From: Marinibacterium sp050389775
Lineage (GTDB): Bacteria > Pseudomonadota > Alphaproteobacteria > Rhodobacterales > Rhodobacteraceae
Length of the DNA stretch: 64,000 bases
Assembly: GCF_050389775.1 (NCBI RefSeq)
Contig: NZ_CP177144.1
Span: forward strand, 3,224,001 to 3,288,000
Reading direction: 5' to 3'
Below are positions 34,545 through 42,932 of this stretch, one piece after another. Numbering within the stretch: position 1 is the first letter of the stretch; every line of letters starts with the position of its first letter. Made by a program: the position numbers and the translations under genes. Below the pieces are notes generated by a model. That model worked only from the letters and a program-made list of their open reading frames with translations, searched no databases and had not been told where the DNA came from.

Positions 34545-36347
34545 TCAGGCGGCGTCTTCGGCCTGTTGTCGGTCCCACAGCTGGGCATAGCGCCCACGCC
34601 GGGCCAGAAGGTCGGCATGGGTGCCCTGTTCGACGATCTCGCCTTGTTCCAGGACTATGATCCGGTCGGCCTCGGCGATGGTCGACAGGCGGTGGGCGAT
34701 GGTCACCACCGTGCGGCCTTCGCCGGCGCGGCGCAGGGCGCCCTTGATTTCCTGTTCGGTATCCGTGTCCAGGGCCGAGGTAGCCTCGTCCAGCAGCAGG
34801 ATCGGCGGGTTCTTGAGCAGCGCACGGGCAATGCCCACGCGTTGCTTCTCGCCGCCGGACAGTTTCAGCCCGCGTTCGCCGACGCGGGTGTCGTAGCCCT
34901 CGGGCAGGCCCTGGACAAAGTCGTGGATCTGGGCCGCCCGGGCGGCGGCCTCGATATCGGCCTGGGTGGCATCGGCCCGGCCATAGGCAATGTTGTAGCG
35001 GATCGTGTCGTTGAACAGCACCGTGTCCTGGGGCACCACGCCGATGGCCGCATGCAGGCTGTCCTGGGTGACATCGCGCAGGTCCTGGCCGTCGATCCGC
35101 AGCGCCCCGCCGGTGACATCGTAGAACCGAAAGAGCAGCCGGCCGAGGGTCGACTTGCCCGAGCCCGTCGCGCCGACGATGGCCATGGTACGCCCGCCCT
35201 CGACGGCAAAGCTGACCCCCTTGAGGATCTCGCGCTCGGGCTCGTAGTGAAAATGCACGTCCTGCAGCTCGATCCGGCCGTCGCGGATCACGAGCGGAGG
35301 GGCGCCGGGCTTGTCGGTGATCTCGGACGGCTGTTCGAGCAGGTCGAACATCTGGCCCATGTCGACCAGGGCCTGGCGGATCTCGCGGTAGACGAAGCCC
35401 AGGAAATTGAGCGGGCCGATGATCTGCATCATGTAGGCGTTGACCATGACGAAATCGCCGACGGTGTAGGTGCCGGCCTCGACGCCCCGGGCGGCCATGA
35501 CCATGACCGTGACCAGTCCGGCATTGATGATCAAGGCCTGGCCGGCATTGATGGCGCTGAGCGAATAGGCCGTGCGGATGGCGGCTTCTTCATAGCCGGC
35601 CATGGCCTGGTCATAGCGGTCGGCCTCGCGCCGTTCGGCGCCGAAGTACTTGACGGTCTCGAAATTCAGCAGGCTGTCGATGGCGCGCTGCGAGGCTTCG
35701 TTGTCCTGGTCGTTCATGACCTTGCGGATCTTCACGCGCCATTCGGTGACGGCGAAGGTGAACCAGACATAGGCGCCGAAGGTGCCGACCAGGACCACGA
35801 GGAACCGCCAGTCGAAGACCCCGACGATGATCGCGCAGATCAGCACCAGTTCGAGCACCAGCGGGCCGATGGAAAACAGCAGGAAGCGGAGCAGGAAGGC
35901 CACGCCCTTGACGCCCCGGTCCATCACCCGGCTGAGCGCGCCGGTACGACGGGTGACGTGATAGCGCAAGGACAGGGCGTGGATGTGGCGGAAGGTGCGC
36001 AGGGCCAACCGGCGCAGGGCCTGTTGCGAGACCCGGGCAAAGAGCAGGTCGCGGAGTTGTTCGAACCCGACCTGCATCAGGCGCGACAGGCCGTAGGCCA
36101 GGGTCAGCCCGACCGCGCCAAGCGCCAGGATCGGCACGCCGCCATCCTTGGCCAGGGCGTCGACGGCGCTCTTGTAGAAGAGCGGGGTCACGACGGCGAC
36201 GAGCTTGGTGCAGATCAGGGCGGCCATGGCCAGGGCCACGCGCATGCGGATGTTGGGCTCGCCCGGAGGCCAGAGATAGGGCGCGACATCGCGGATCACC
36301 CGCAGCCCGGCGCGGCGGTCCTGGGCGGCTGTGCTGGCGTCGGTCAT
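34545..36347 (-). CDS. Atm1-type ABC exporter (half-transporter)
   Basis: A 600-residue ABC half-transporter with six membrane helices (about residues 35-310) and a C-terminal ATPase. Walker A GATGSGKST, signature LSGGEKQRVGIARAL, Walker B ILLLDEATSALD and H-loop AHRLS are all present. In the membrane domain, DRGVKGVAFLLRFLLFSIGPLVLEL, TEWRVKIRKVMN, and LLNFETVKYFGAERRE match the Atm1/ABCB7/HMT1 branch, which exports glutathione-bound metal or sulfur species. The start is the ATG at 36347. A long frame on the plus strand (34566-36854) is a shadow of this gene. Confidence 0.93.
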   Translation of the reverse strand: MTDASTAAQDRRAGLRVIRDVAPYLWPPGEPNIRMRVALAMAALICTKLVAVVTPLFYKSAVDALAKDGGVPILALGAVGLTLAYGLSRLMQVGFEQLRDLLFARVSQQALRRLALRTFRHIHALSLRYHVTRRTGALSRVMDRGVKGVAFLLRFLLFSIGPLVLELVLICAIIVGVFDWRFLVVLVGTFGAYVWFTFAVTEWRVKIRKVMNDQDNEASQRAIDSLLNFETVKYFGAERREADRYDQAMAGYEEAAIRTAYSLSAINAGQALIINAGLVTVMVMAARGVEAGTYTVGDFVMVNAYMMQIIGPLNFLGFVYREIRQALVDMGQMFDLLEQPSEITDKPGAPPLVIRDGRIELQDVHFHYEPEREILKGVSFAVEGGRTMAIVGATGSGKSTLGRLLFRFYDVTGGALRIDGQDLRDVTQDSLHAAIGVVPQDTVLFNDTIRYNIAYGRADATQADIEAAARAAQIHDFVQGLPEGYDTRVGERGLKLSGGEKQRVGIARALLKNPPILLLDEATSALDTDTEQEIKGALRRAGEGRTVVTIAHRLSTIAEADRIIVLEQGEIVEQGTHADLLARRGRYAQLWDRQQAEDAA

Positions 36348-36420
36348 GGGCGGCTTCCGGGGATGGCTGATGAGGGTTCAGACATAGGCGGCGGGGCGGA
36401 GGAAGGCCAGTGTGAAGGCA

Positions 36421-36760
36421 GTGGCCCATGCCCGGGGACGGTGCGGGCGGAGGTGGACGGCCGGATATTTGGGAAGAGAAAGAAGCAGGAGGTCGGGCCT
36501 GGGTGGGGAGTGATGTGCGGTGGTTTGGGGGGTAGCCCTTGCCGGGGGACGGTGCGGGCGGAGGTGGACGGCCGGATATTTGAGAAGAGAAAGAAGCAGG
36601 AGGTCGGGCCTGGGTGGGGAGCCGTGTGCGGTGGTTTGGGGGGTAGCCCTTGCCGGGGGACGGTGCGGGCGGAGGTGGACGGCCGGATATTTGAGAAGAG
36701 AAAGAAGCAGGAGGTCGGGCGTAGATGGAGAGCGGTGTGCGTTGTTTGGCGGGCCAGTAG
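36421..36760. repeat. 111-bp tandem repeat, about three copies
   Basis: Units are spaced exactly 111 bp: the GACGGTGCGGGCGGAGGTGG block starts near 36437, 36548 and 36659. The first two units are nearly identical, the third diverges after its first 75 bp. Each contains the dispersed element GGCCGGATATTTG-GAAGAG. The repeat lies in the 473-bp gap between the Atm1 and LysM genes, which has no other gene I can support. Since 111 is a multiple of 3, both strands keep periodic open frames that look coding but are not convincing. Confidence 0.9.
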
Positions 36761-36820
36761 CCTCGTTCGCTGGCTGAGCCGGCCGGCGGGTATTGGAAGG
36801 GTGGCGCTGCCGGGGGCCGG

Positions 36821-38365
36821 TCAGTTGGGGATGGCGAAGACCTGGCCGGGGTAGATGAGGTCGGGATCGCGGATGTTGTCCCGATTGGCCTCGAAAACCT
36901 TGACGTAGAGGAAGCCCGAGCCGTAGCGGTCCTGGGAAATGGCCCAGAGCGTGTCACCGCGCTGGACGGTGACCGCGGCGATCGAGGCGGCGGCGGATTG
37001 GCTGTCGTCCCGGGCGGCGGCGAGCACGGCCGGGGCTTCGCGTTTGAACGGGGTTTCCAGGCGTCCTCCGACCTGGCCATCGACGGCCAGCTGGTCGAGG
37101 CGCAGGGTGTAGACGCCGGGGCGCACGCCGGTGACCTCGCCCTGCCAGCGGCCGTCATCGCCGATGGGCAGGTCGGCCACGGCGACATTGTCGATATAGA
37201 CACGCACGGCCGCGCCTTCGGGGGCCCTGCCGGACAGCAGGACCTCGCCGCCGTCGGTGTAGCTGATCGTGTCGAGCGACAGGCGGTCGAGCGCCTCGGG
37301 GCGCTGGGGCGTGCCCGGGCGCAGCAGTTCGACACCATCGGCGCCGGCGCGCAGGACGGCCACGGCGGCCGGGGTCTGGGGCGCGGGGGGGGCCGCGAAA
37401 TCGCTGGGCTCCTGGCCGGGTGTGTCTGGCGCCGCGGGTGCATCGGGACTGGCTGGGGTGTCGGCGGTCACCGGGCGTGGGGCGGTCTGGGGATCGGCGC
37501 CGCGGCTGGCGTCGGCCAGGGCGGCCTCGGGCCCTTCGGGCCGGGCGGCCGGGATGACGGGGGCGCCGCCTTCGGCGGCTGTGGGCAGGGATGTGGCGCC
37601 CGTGGCGGGGCGGCTGTCGGGTTCGGCCGGGTCGGCGGACATGGTGGCCGGCCCCGGTTGGGCGGTGCCGGGACCCGCGGCGGCCAGCGTTTCGGGTGCC
37701 GGCCGGGGCATGGGGGCCAGGATGATGCGATCCTCGGACCAGGCCTGGGCATCGCCCAGCCGGGCCAGGAGGGTCAGCAGGCGCGGCTGATCGGAAGGGT
37801 CGAGCGACAGGAAGGCGGCGAACTTGCCCGACGTGTCGATCACGGTGCTGTCAAGCTCGACGTCGTCGAGATGCAGGATGGCCGTGGCGCCGGCCGGGCC
37901 GGTGCCGGCAATGACCGTGGTGCCGTCGGGGTCGACGCGGACCAGGTCGAACCGGGGAGCGGCGAGCGCGGGCGCCTCATTGGCGGCGGTGTCGGTGGGG
38001 CCCGGCTGGACGGCGGGTTCGGCGTTCGGGGTGTCGATGGTGCCGTCAGAGCTGGTATCGGCCGTGTTGTCGGTTGTCGTGGCACGGGCGGTATCGGCGG
38101 GTATCGTGGTGCCCGGGCTGTTGCCACTGGCCCCGGTGGAAGAGTCGGATGCGCCATCGGCGGAAACAGGCGCAGGCGGATCGGCCGGGGCCTCACCGGC
38201 TTGCGGGGCGCCGGCGCTTGCGGCAGGGTCCGACACAACGGCCGGCTGGACCTGGCCGCGCAGGTAGACGTCGCGCCCGACAAGGCCCACAACGGCCAGC
38301 CCGGCCACGGCCACAGCCATGCTGGCCGCGGGCCCCATCCCGAAAAAGCCGGTCCTGACCGCCAT
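36821..38365 (-). CDS. LysM-domain cell-envelope protein
   Basis: A 514-residue protein with an N-terminal membrane helix (MAVAVAGLAVVGLVG, residues about 16-30), a long Ala/Pro/Asp/Thr-rich low-complexity spacer, two ordered beta-rich segments (FDLVRVDPDGTTVIAGTG...DVELDSTVIDTSGKFAAFLSLD and ISYTDGGEVLLSGRAPEGAAVRVYIDN...), and a C-terminal LysM (VQRGDTLWAISQDRYGSGFLYVKVFEAN...PDLIYPGQVFAIP). LysM binds peptidoglycan, so it is probably an envelope anchor or scaffold. AAAGGAC precedes the ATG. Composition makes length of the spacer prone to change. Confidence 0.88.
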   Translation of the reverse strand: MAVRTGFFGMGPAASMAVAVAGLAVVGLVGRDVYLRGQVQPAVVSDPAASAGAPQAGEAPADPPAPVSADGASDSSTGASGNSPGTTIPADTARATTTDNTADTSSDGTIDTPNAEPAVQPGPTDTAANEAPALAAPRFDLVRVDPDGTTVIAGTGPAGATAILHLDDVELDSTVIDTSGKFAAFLSLDPSDQPRLLTLLARLGDAQAWSEDRIILAPMPRPAPETLAAAGPGTAQPGPATMSADPAEPDSRPATGATSLPTAAEGGAPVIPAARPEGPEAALADASRGADPQTAPRPVTADTPASPDAPAAPDTPGQEPSDFAAPPAPQTPAAVAVLRAGADGVELLRPGTPQRPEALDRLSLDTISYTDGGEVLLSGRAPEGAAVRVYIDNVAVADLPIGDDGRWQGEVTGVRPGVYTLRLDQLAVDGQVGGRLETPFKREAPAVLAAARDDSQSAAASIAAVTVQRGDTLWAISQDRYGSGFLYVKVFEANRDNIRDPDLIYPGQVFAIPN

Positions 38366-38705
38366 CCTTGTCCTTTCCCATGCCCAAACAGGCCCGGATC
38401 ACGCCCGGCCCGCAGCTGTCCCCATGCGGCACCTGCCGCCAGTCTCGCACGGCATCCGCCGTCCGTATCCTACGGCGCGTGCCCCGTCAGTACGGGGCGC
38501 GGCGCTGCCGTAAACCCGCGGCGCCCGGTCACCGTTGCCATGCGGCCTGCGCCACACATCCCCGGCCCGGGTGCCTCAACTTTTGCCGGGTCATCCCGTC
38601 CCGGGTTGAAGCCATTGTATCAACGGGGCAATCTGCGGTCAAAATCCGGGCGCATCCGTCGCGGAGATTAATCCCACCTGTTGCTGACATGAACAAGGAC
38701 AGAAC
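38366..38705. other. Intergenic region between divergent LysM and LOG genes
   Basis: About 340 bp holding the promoters of both genes. I see no gene, no strong hairpin and no repeat. AAGGA lies 8 nt before the LOG-family ATG. Confidence 0.4.
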
Positions 38706-39257
38706 ATGGCGCCCAAATCCGTCTGTGTCTATTGCGGTTCCCGCCCCGGCCGAAACCCGGCCTATGCCGAAGCCGCCAAGGGATTCGGCCAGGCCCTGGC
38801 CGGCGCTGGCTGGCGGCTGGTCTATGGCGCGGGCGATGTCGGGCTGATGGGCGAAGTCGCCCGGGCGGCCCAATCCGCGGGGGGCGAGACCTTCGGGGTG
38901 ATTCCCACCCACCTGATGCAGCTGGAAGTCGGCAAGACCGACCTGACGCGTTTCGTGATCACCGAGACGATGCACGAGCGCAAGAAGGTCATGCTGATGA
39001 ATGCCGATGCCGTCGTGCTGCTGCCCGGCGGCGCGGGATCGCTGGACGAGATCTTCGAGGCGCTGACCTGGCGCCAGCTGGGCCTGCATGGCAAGCCCAT
39101 CGTCGTGCTGAACACCGACGGGTTCTGGACGCCCTTTCTGGGCCTGGTCGATCACGTGGTCGCCGAAGGCTTTGCCGATGCCTCGTTGCGCGGCTTCCTG
39201 CAATCGGCAGACACGCCCGAAGCGGCGATGGACATCCTGCGCGCGGAGCTGGCCTGA
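38706..39257 (+). CDS. LOG family protein (TIGR00730)
   Basis: A 183-residue Rossmann-fold protein of the LOG/lysine-decarboxylase-like family, whose characterised members release free cytokinin bases from riboside monophosphates or act as AMP/nucleotide phosphoribohydrolases. The start SVCVYCGSRPGRNPAY, the loop VYGAGDVGLMG and the signature PGGAGSLDEIFEALTW (the PGGxGTxxE motif, here with Ser for Thr) are complete. Residues Arg and Glu of that motif, MHERKKVM and SLDE, form the active site. Codon use and length are normal. Confidence 0.93.
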   Translation: MAPKSVCVYCGSRPGRNPAYAEAAKGFGQALAGAGWRLVYGAGDVGLMGEVARAAQSAGGETFGVIPTHLMQLEVGKTDLTRFVITETMHERKKVMLMNADAVVLLPGGAGSLDEIFEALTWRQLGLHGKPIVVLNTDGFWTPFLGLVDHVVAEGFADASLRGFLQSADTPEAAMDILRAELA

Positions 39258-39264
39258 GGGCGGC

Positions 39265-40023
39265 TCAGCCCGCCCCGCCGGCGGTGCCTTGGGCGATGAG
39301 CTCGACCAGGGTGACCTCGGGCGGTGTGCCGATGCGCAGGGGCATCTTGGAATAGCCCACACCTGACGAGATCACCAGGTGGCGCGGCCCGTCGGTGATA
39401 TGTCCGAAGACAAACCGCCGGTCGATCGCCCGCGGCAAAACCGGCGCATGGCCGAAGACCCGGATCTGGCCGCCATGGGTGTGGCCGGAAAAGGTCACGG
39501 CCACGTTGTCGGGCACCCGGGCAAAGACCTGGGGTTCGTGGGCCAGCAGCAGTGTCGGCGCGCCCTCGGGCACGCCCGACAGGGCCGCATCCAGGTCGTC
39601 GCGGCCGATGAACTCGCGCTTGCTGCGATAGATCGCCTCCTGGCTGTCCAGCCCGGCCAGCCAGACCCCGTTGGCCAGCTCGCAGGCGCTGTTCGTCAGC
39701 ACCGTAATGCCCGCGTCCTGCAGGGCCTGCCCGGTTTCCACCGGCCCGGCCTCGCGGGCCTGGGCGGCCGGGTCTTCCCACCAATCGTGGTTGCCCAGCA
39801 CGGCAAAGGTGCCAAGCGGTGCGCTCAGCCGGGCCAGCCGGGTGGCGATCTCTTCGAGCGGCGGGGTGATGGTGCGGGCCATGCTGGGCCCCGGTGTCAG
39901 ATCGCCGGGCAGCAGCACCAGGTCGGGCGACAGCGCCTGCGCCCGGGCGATCACCTCGTCCAGCCGGGCCAGCGGCATGTAGGGCGCGCCCATGTGCAGA
40001 TCAGAGATCATCACCACGCGCAT
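39265..40023 (-). CDS. Calcineurin-like metallophosphoesterase
   Basis: A dinuclear metal phosphoesterase of the YkuE/YaeI-type branch. Motifs are SDLHMG (D-x-H), LLPGDLTPG (GDxx), LGNHDWW (GNHD), LLLAHEPQVF and SGHTHGGQIRV (GHTH). The start is uncertain. The conservative ATG is at 40023, but family-like sequence (ITRSWRIAPRGWTRP) extends 15-20 residues upstream, where no ATG follows the sodB terminator; an ATG at 40176 would make the ribosome translate through that terminator. The gene lies downstream of sodB in the same direction and converges on the LOG gene, 8 bp away. Confidence 0.85.
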   Translation of the reverse strand: MRVVMISDLHMGAPYMPLARLDEVIARAQALSPDLVLLPGDLTPGPSMARTITPPLEEIATRLARLSAPLGTFAVLGNHDWWEDPAAQAREAGPVETGQALQDAGITVLTNSACELANGVWLAGLDSQEAIYRSKREFIGRDDLDAALSGVPEGAPTLLLAHEPQVFARVPDNVAVTFSGHTHGGQIRVFGHAPVLPRAIDRRFVFGHITDGPRHLVISSGVGYSKMPLRIGTPPEVTLVELIAQGTAGGAG

Positions 40024-40110
40024 CGGTCGGGTCCAACCCCGGGGCGCAATGCGCCAGCTGCGCGTGATCAGCTTTTGGCGCGGGGCGACAAGCCCTTGCC
40101 ACAGCTTCTG

Positions 40111-40143
40111 AAAAAGGCCTGCCGGGGCATCCGGCAGGCCTTT
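40111..40143 (-). terminator. Rho-independent terminator of sodB
   Basis: On the minus strand, a perfect 13-bp stem AAAGGCCTGCCGG / CCGGCAGGCCTTT with ATGCC loop followed by TTTTT, about 40 nt after the sodB stop. Confidence 0.85.
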
Positions 40144-40181
40144 CCCGTTGTTGTCGATTGTCCCGTTGGGGGACATGCCGA

Positions 40182-40781
40182 TCACATCCGGCTGGCGACG
40201 TTTTCCCAGTTCACCAGGTTGTCCAGGAAGTTGGTCAGGTAGGCCGGGCGCTTGTTGCGGAAGTCGATGTAGTAGGAATGTTCCCACACGTCGCAGCCCA
40301 GCAGAGCGGTCTGGCCGAAGCACAGCGGGTTCACGCCGTTTTCGGTCTTGGTGACCTTGAGCGAACCGTCGGTGTCCTTGACCAGCCAGGCCCAGCCCGA
40401 GCCGAACTGGCCGGCGCCGGCAGCGGAGAACTGCGATTTGAACTCGTCGACCGAGCCAAAGGCTTCGACCAGGGCTTTTTCCAGCTCACCCGGCATGGCC
40501 GAGGCGCCCGGGCCCATCATTTCCCAGAACTGGTTGTGGTTCCAGAACTGCGATGCGTTGTTGAAGATGCCGTTCTGGGCAACGGCCGAAGGATCATAGG
40601 TGCCCTTGATGATCTCTTCCACCGACTTGCCTTCCCATTCGGTGCCGGCGATCGCCTTGTTGCCGTTGTCGACATAGGCCTTGTGGTGGATGTCGTGGTG
40701 AAACTCCAGCGTTTCCTTGGACATGCCCTTGTCGGCAAGTGCGTCGTGGGCATAAGGAAGATCAGGAAGTTCGAAAGCCAT
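40182..40781 (-). CDS. sodB: Fe/Mn superoxide dismutase
   Basis: Converts superoxide to oxygen and hydrogen peroxide in the cytosol. The 199-residue protein begins MAFELPDLPYAHDAL. Metal ligands are His near 28 (FHHDIHHKAYVDN), His near 74 (FWNHNQFWEMM), and Asp/His in DVWEHSYYIDF. The second-sphere segment AAGAGQFGSGWAWLV carries the glutamine/glycine region used to tell Fe from Mn enzymes; here it leans to the iron form, as in other alphaproteobacteria, but that is not certain. The frame extends upstream to 40928 over the promoter and is not translated there. Confidence 0.96.
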   Translation of the reverse strand: MAFELPDLPYAHDALADKGMSKETLEFHHDIHHKAYVDNGNKAIAGTEWEGKSVEEIIKGTYDPSAVAQNGIFNNASQFWNHNQFWEMMGPGASAMPGELEKALVEAFGSVDEFKSQFSAAGAGQFGSGWAWLVKDTDGSLKVTKTENGVNPLCFGQTALLGCDVWEHSYYIDFRNKRPAYLTNFLDNLVNWENVASRM

Positions 40782-40815
40782 TTGGGCCTCCCCAGTTAAT
40801 GAATTGGCTGACAGG

Positions 40816-40844
40816 TACATGCGGCCATGGCCGCGGCAGGTCAA
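40816..40844 (-). promoter_or_regulatory. sodB promoter with palindromic spacer
   Basis: On the minus strand, TTGACC (-35, 40839-40844) and CATGTA (-10, 40816-40821) are separated by 17 nt. Overlapping the spacer and the last base of the -10 is the perfect 14-bp palindrome GCGGCCATGGCCGC (40821-40834), a possible operator. Confidence 0.5.
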
Positions 40845-40908
40845 GGCTTGCGCTAAGAAATGGTCCGGGCGACATGTCCGGTGACAAACCAGCGGTGGCA
40901 GAGCAGGC

Positions 40909-41673
40909 ATGTGGACATCATTGCGCAAGACCCTTTACCGGGCGCGTGGCTATCTGGAAACGGATCTGGCCGGGCAGAGGTTCCGGCTGGACCCCTATCA
41001 TTCGACATTCTGGCGCAAGGCCGCGGCGGGCCGGTGGGAACCCGAGACCTTTGCCACCCTCGCCGCCCATCTGACGCCGGATTGCGATTACCTCGACATC
41101 GGCGCCTGGATCGGTCCGACGGTGCTGTATGGCGCGCGCCATGCCCGGCGGGTGATCGCGCTGGAACCCGATCCGGTGGCCTTTCGCGCCCTGTCCTGGA
41201 ACGTCGAGCTCAACGCCATGGAAAACGTCTCGGCCCTGCCCCTGGCGCTGGCCGACCGGGTCGGCGTGATGCGCATGGCCGGGATGCGGGGCGAACGGGG
41301 TGACAGCACGACCAGCCTGCTCAATCCCGGCGGCGAGGCCGGGTCGGACGTGGTGACGATGGATTGGCAGACCTTCGCCGATGCCCGCGACCTGTCGGGT
41401 GTCGGGCTGGCCAAGATCGATGTCGAAGGAGCGGAATTCGGGTTGGTGCCCCAGATGGCAGGCTGGCTCGAGGCGCAGCGCCCTGCCCTTTTGCTGTCGA
41501 CCCATGCGCCCTGGCTGGCCGCCGACGAGCGCGCCGGCCGGATGCGGGCGCTGGTCGATGCGCTGGGGTTCTACGCCCGGTGGCAGCGCCCCGACGGCGA
41601 GCCGGTCGACCCGGCCGAGCTGCGCGACGGTGCCACGCTGGACCGGTTCGACACGCTGCTGCTCAAGGGCTGA
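40909..41673 (+). CDS. FkbM family methyltransferase
   Basis: A 254-residue S-adenosylmethionine-dependent methyltransferase of the FkbM family. The SAM-binding motif is DYLDIGAWIGPTVLYGA, followed by RVIALEPDPVAFRALSWNV (acidic loop), and IDVEGAEFGLVPQM, the FkbM DVEGAE signature. The N-terminal FWRKAAAGRWEPETFATL is a lid. Substrate (sugar hydroxyl, glycan or small molecule) is unknown. Divergent from sodB with a 127-bp gap. A palindrome 15 nt after the stop may end the transcript. Confidence 0.92.
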   Translation: MWTSLRKTLYRARGYLETDLAGQRFRLDPYHSTFWRKAAAGRWEPETFATLAAHLTPDCDYLDIGAWIGPTVLYGARHARRVIALEPDPVAFRALSWNVELNAMENVSALPLALADRVGVMRMAGMRGERGDSTTSLLNPGGEAGSDVVTMDWQTFADARDLSGVGLAKIDVEGAEFGLVPQMAGWLEAQRPALLLSTHAPWLAADERAGRMRALVDALGFYARWQRPDGEPVDPAELRDGATLDRFDTLLLKG

Positions 41674-41687
41674 GCCCACCGCCCGCG

Positions 41688-41711
41688 CCCGGATTTTTCG
41701 AAAAATCCGGG
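41688..41711. terminator. Palindrome GGATTTTTC/GAAAAATCC
   Basis: A perfect 24-bp palindrome with no free loop; CCCGGATTTTTC is followed directly by its complement. It resembles the element at 47343-47363 and follows the FkbM gene, so a bidirectional termination role is plausible. Confidence 0.55.
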
Positions 41712-41821
41712 GCCCCTCGGGTGCGGAGCGCTCCGGGTCAATTGGCCGGGGATCTGGCGGCGCTCGGCGCCTGGCCTCCATCCCGCGTCACGCCCCGAAA
41801 CATCCCCCGCGCAGCCGGCGA

Positions 41822-42268
41822 TCAGCCCGCCGGCACGGTCTTGGTCGGCTGGCATTTGCCCCGGCCGCCCATGCCCTGGTTGTCGGCCCCGGCATAGTTG
41901 ACACTGACCAGGATTTCCCTGCGGTCAGCGAAATACCGCACGGCGAAATCGGCCCGGGACGACAGGTTGCCCTTGAACTTCATGTCCAGCCCATAGTGGA
42001 TCTCGTACCGGCCATTGCCGCTCTTGGTATAGCGTTCGACGATCGGCTTCTTGTCGTGGTAATTATGGATCAGACCGTCGTAAACCACGGCAAGATTTCG
42101 GCTTTCGTCCAGCTGCAGGAACATCTCGTCGCTGTTGCCATAGCCCCGGCCGTAATTCGACATCTTGCAGCTGAAGGCCGAAACCTGCGCCGCGGCCGCC
42201 GTGCCCAGCATCATCGATCCGGCCAGAACCATCGTGGCCAGCCCGGCCCCGGAACGCACCATGTTCAT
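41822..42268 (-). CDS. Small secreted protein, function unknown
   Basis: 148 residues with a Sec signal peptide (MNMVRSGAGLATMVLAGSMMLGTAAAAQV, cleavage after AAA-A about residue 27). The mature domain is basic and Tyr/Asn-rich (SAFSCKMSNYGRGYGNSDEMFLQLDES) with two cysteines (in FSCKM and GKCQP) that could form one disulfide, and a beta-rich middle (LAVVYDGLIHNYHDKKPIVERY). AGGGAG precedes the ATG at 42268. I do not recognise a family. It lies next to the sarcosine oxidase operon but probably has its own transcript. Confidence 0.75.
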   Translation of the reverse strand: MNMVRSGAGLATMVLAGSMMLGTAAAAQVSAFSCKMSNYGRGYGNSDEMFLQLDESRNLAVVYDGLIHNYHDKKPIVERYTKSGNGRYEIHYGLDMKFKGNLSSRADFAVRYFADRREILVSVNYAGADNQGMGGRGKCQPTKTVPAG

Positions 42269-42368
42269 GTGACATACTCCCTGCAGTTGCATTAACCCCG
42301 CAAGGAGTAGGCACCCCGGACCCGGCATGAAAGACCAAAGGCCCGAGGGTTGCGCAACGTCAACCGGT

Positions 42369-42932
42369 TCAGGCTGCCGGCGGGGTGAACAGGTGCACTT
42401 CGGAGCCCGGCTGGGCGGCAATCCGCAGCAGGTCATGGACGTAATCGCCGACCGAGCGGAAGCAGATCACGTGAAAGACCCCGTCCTTGCCCAGCCAGAT
42501 CGCCCCGGCCACCTGGCCCAGCTTGGTCCGCCGCACCATGCCCGGGGTGAACCCCTCCGGCGACATGTCGAGCGGGCAGATCTTGGCCAGCACCTCGCGG
42601 GCCAGCGGCCCCGAGACCGTGAACCGCACGCGCATGTCCGACACGTCCAGCGCCATGGCGTGATGCCCGGCCATCGCCGCGCCCAGGGCATCGAGATGGC
42701 CGGCAAGATCCGCCGCCGGGCACAGCGCCAGCAGCTCGTCGGGCGACATCCACAACAGCCCGGCCTCGTCCTTGAACCGCCCTTCCAGCGGCCCGGGCAT
42801 CGCCACGCCCAGGCGGTCGGCGGCCTCTTTCAGCACCGCGGCCGCGTCCTTGTCGCCGCGCAGGGCAATCATGCCCTGCCCCGCCACGGTCCCGATCTCG
42901 GCGATGCCGGTCTCGTTGACTGCCTCAGCCAT
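42369..42932 (-). CDS. soxG: Sarcosine oxidase gamma subunit
   Basis: The 187-residue gamma subunit of heterotetrameric sarcosine oxidase, related to the aminomethyltransferase fold. RLGVAMPGPLEGRFKDEAGLLWMSPDELLALCP, DVSDMRVRFTVSGPLAREVLAKICPLDM and VFHVICFRSVGDYVHDLL are typical. It starts 8 nt inside the end of soxA, so translation is coupled. The complex demethylates sarcosine to glycine, passing the one-carbon unit to tetrahydrofolate. Confidence 0.94.
   Translation of the reverse strand: MAEAVNETGIAEIGTVAGQGMIALRGDKDAAAVLKEAADRLGVAMPGPLEGRFKDEAGLLWMSPDELLALCPAADLAGHLDALGAAMAGHHAMALDVSDMRVRFTVSGPLAREVLAKICPLDMSPEGFTPGMVRRTKLGQVAGAIWLGKDGVFHVICFRSVGDYVHDLLRIAAQPGSEVHLFTPPAA

Noticed and set aside
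36520..36777. 85-codon frame through the 111-bp repeats
   Set aside because: 111 is divisible by three, so a periodic open frame is expected; no ribosome site or conserved domain.
34566..36854. 762-codon open frame on the plus strand
   Set aside because: Antisense to the Atm1-type gene, whose motifs are all intact; the plus product is a low-complexity His/Asp/Gly-rich sequence typical of GC-rich shadows.
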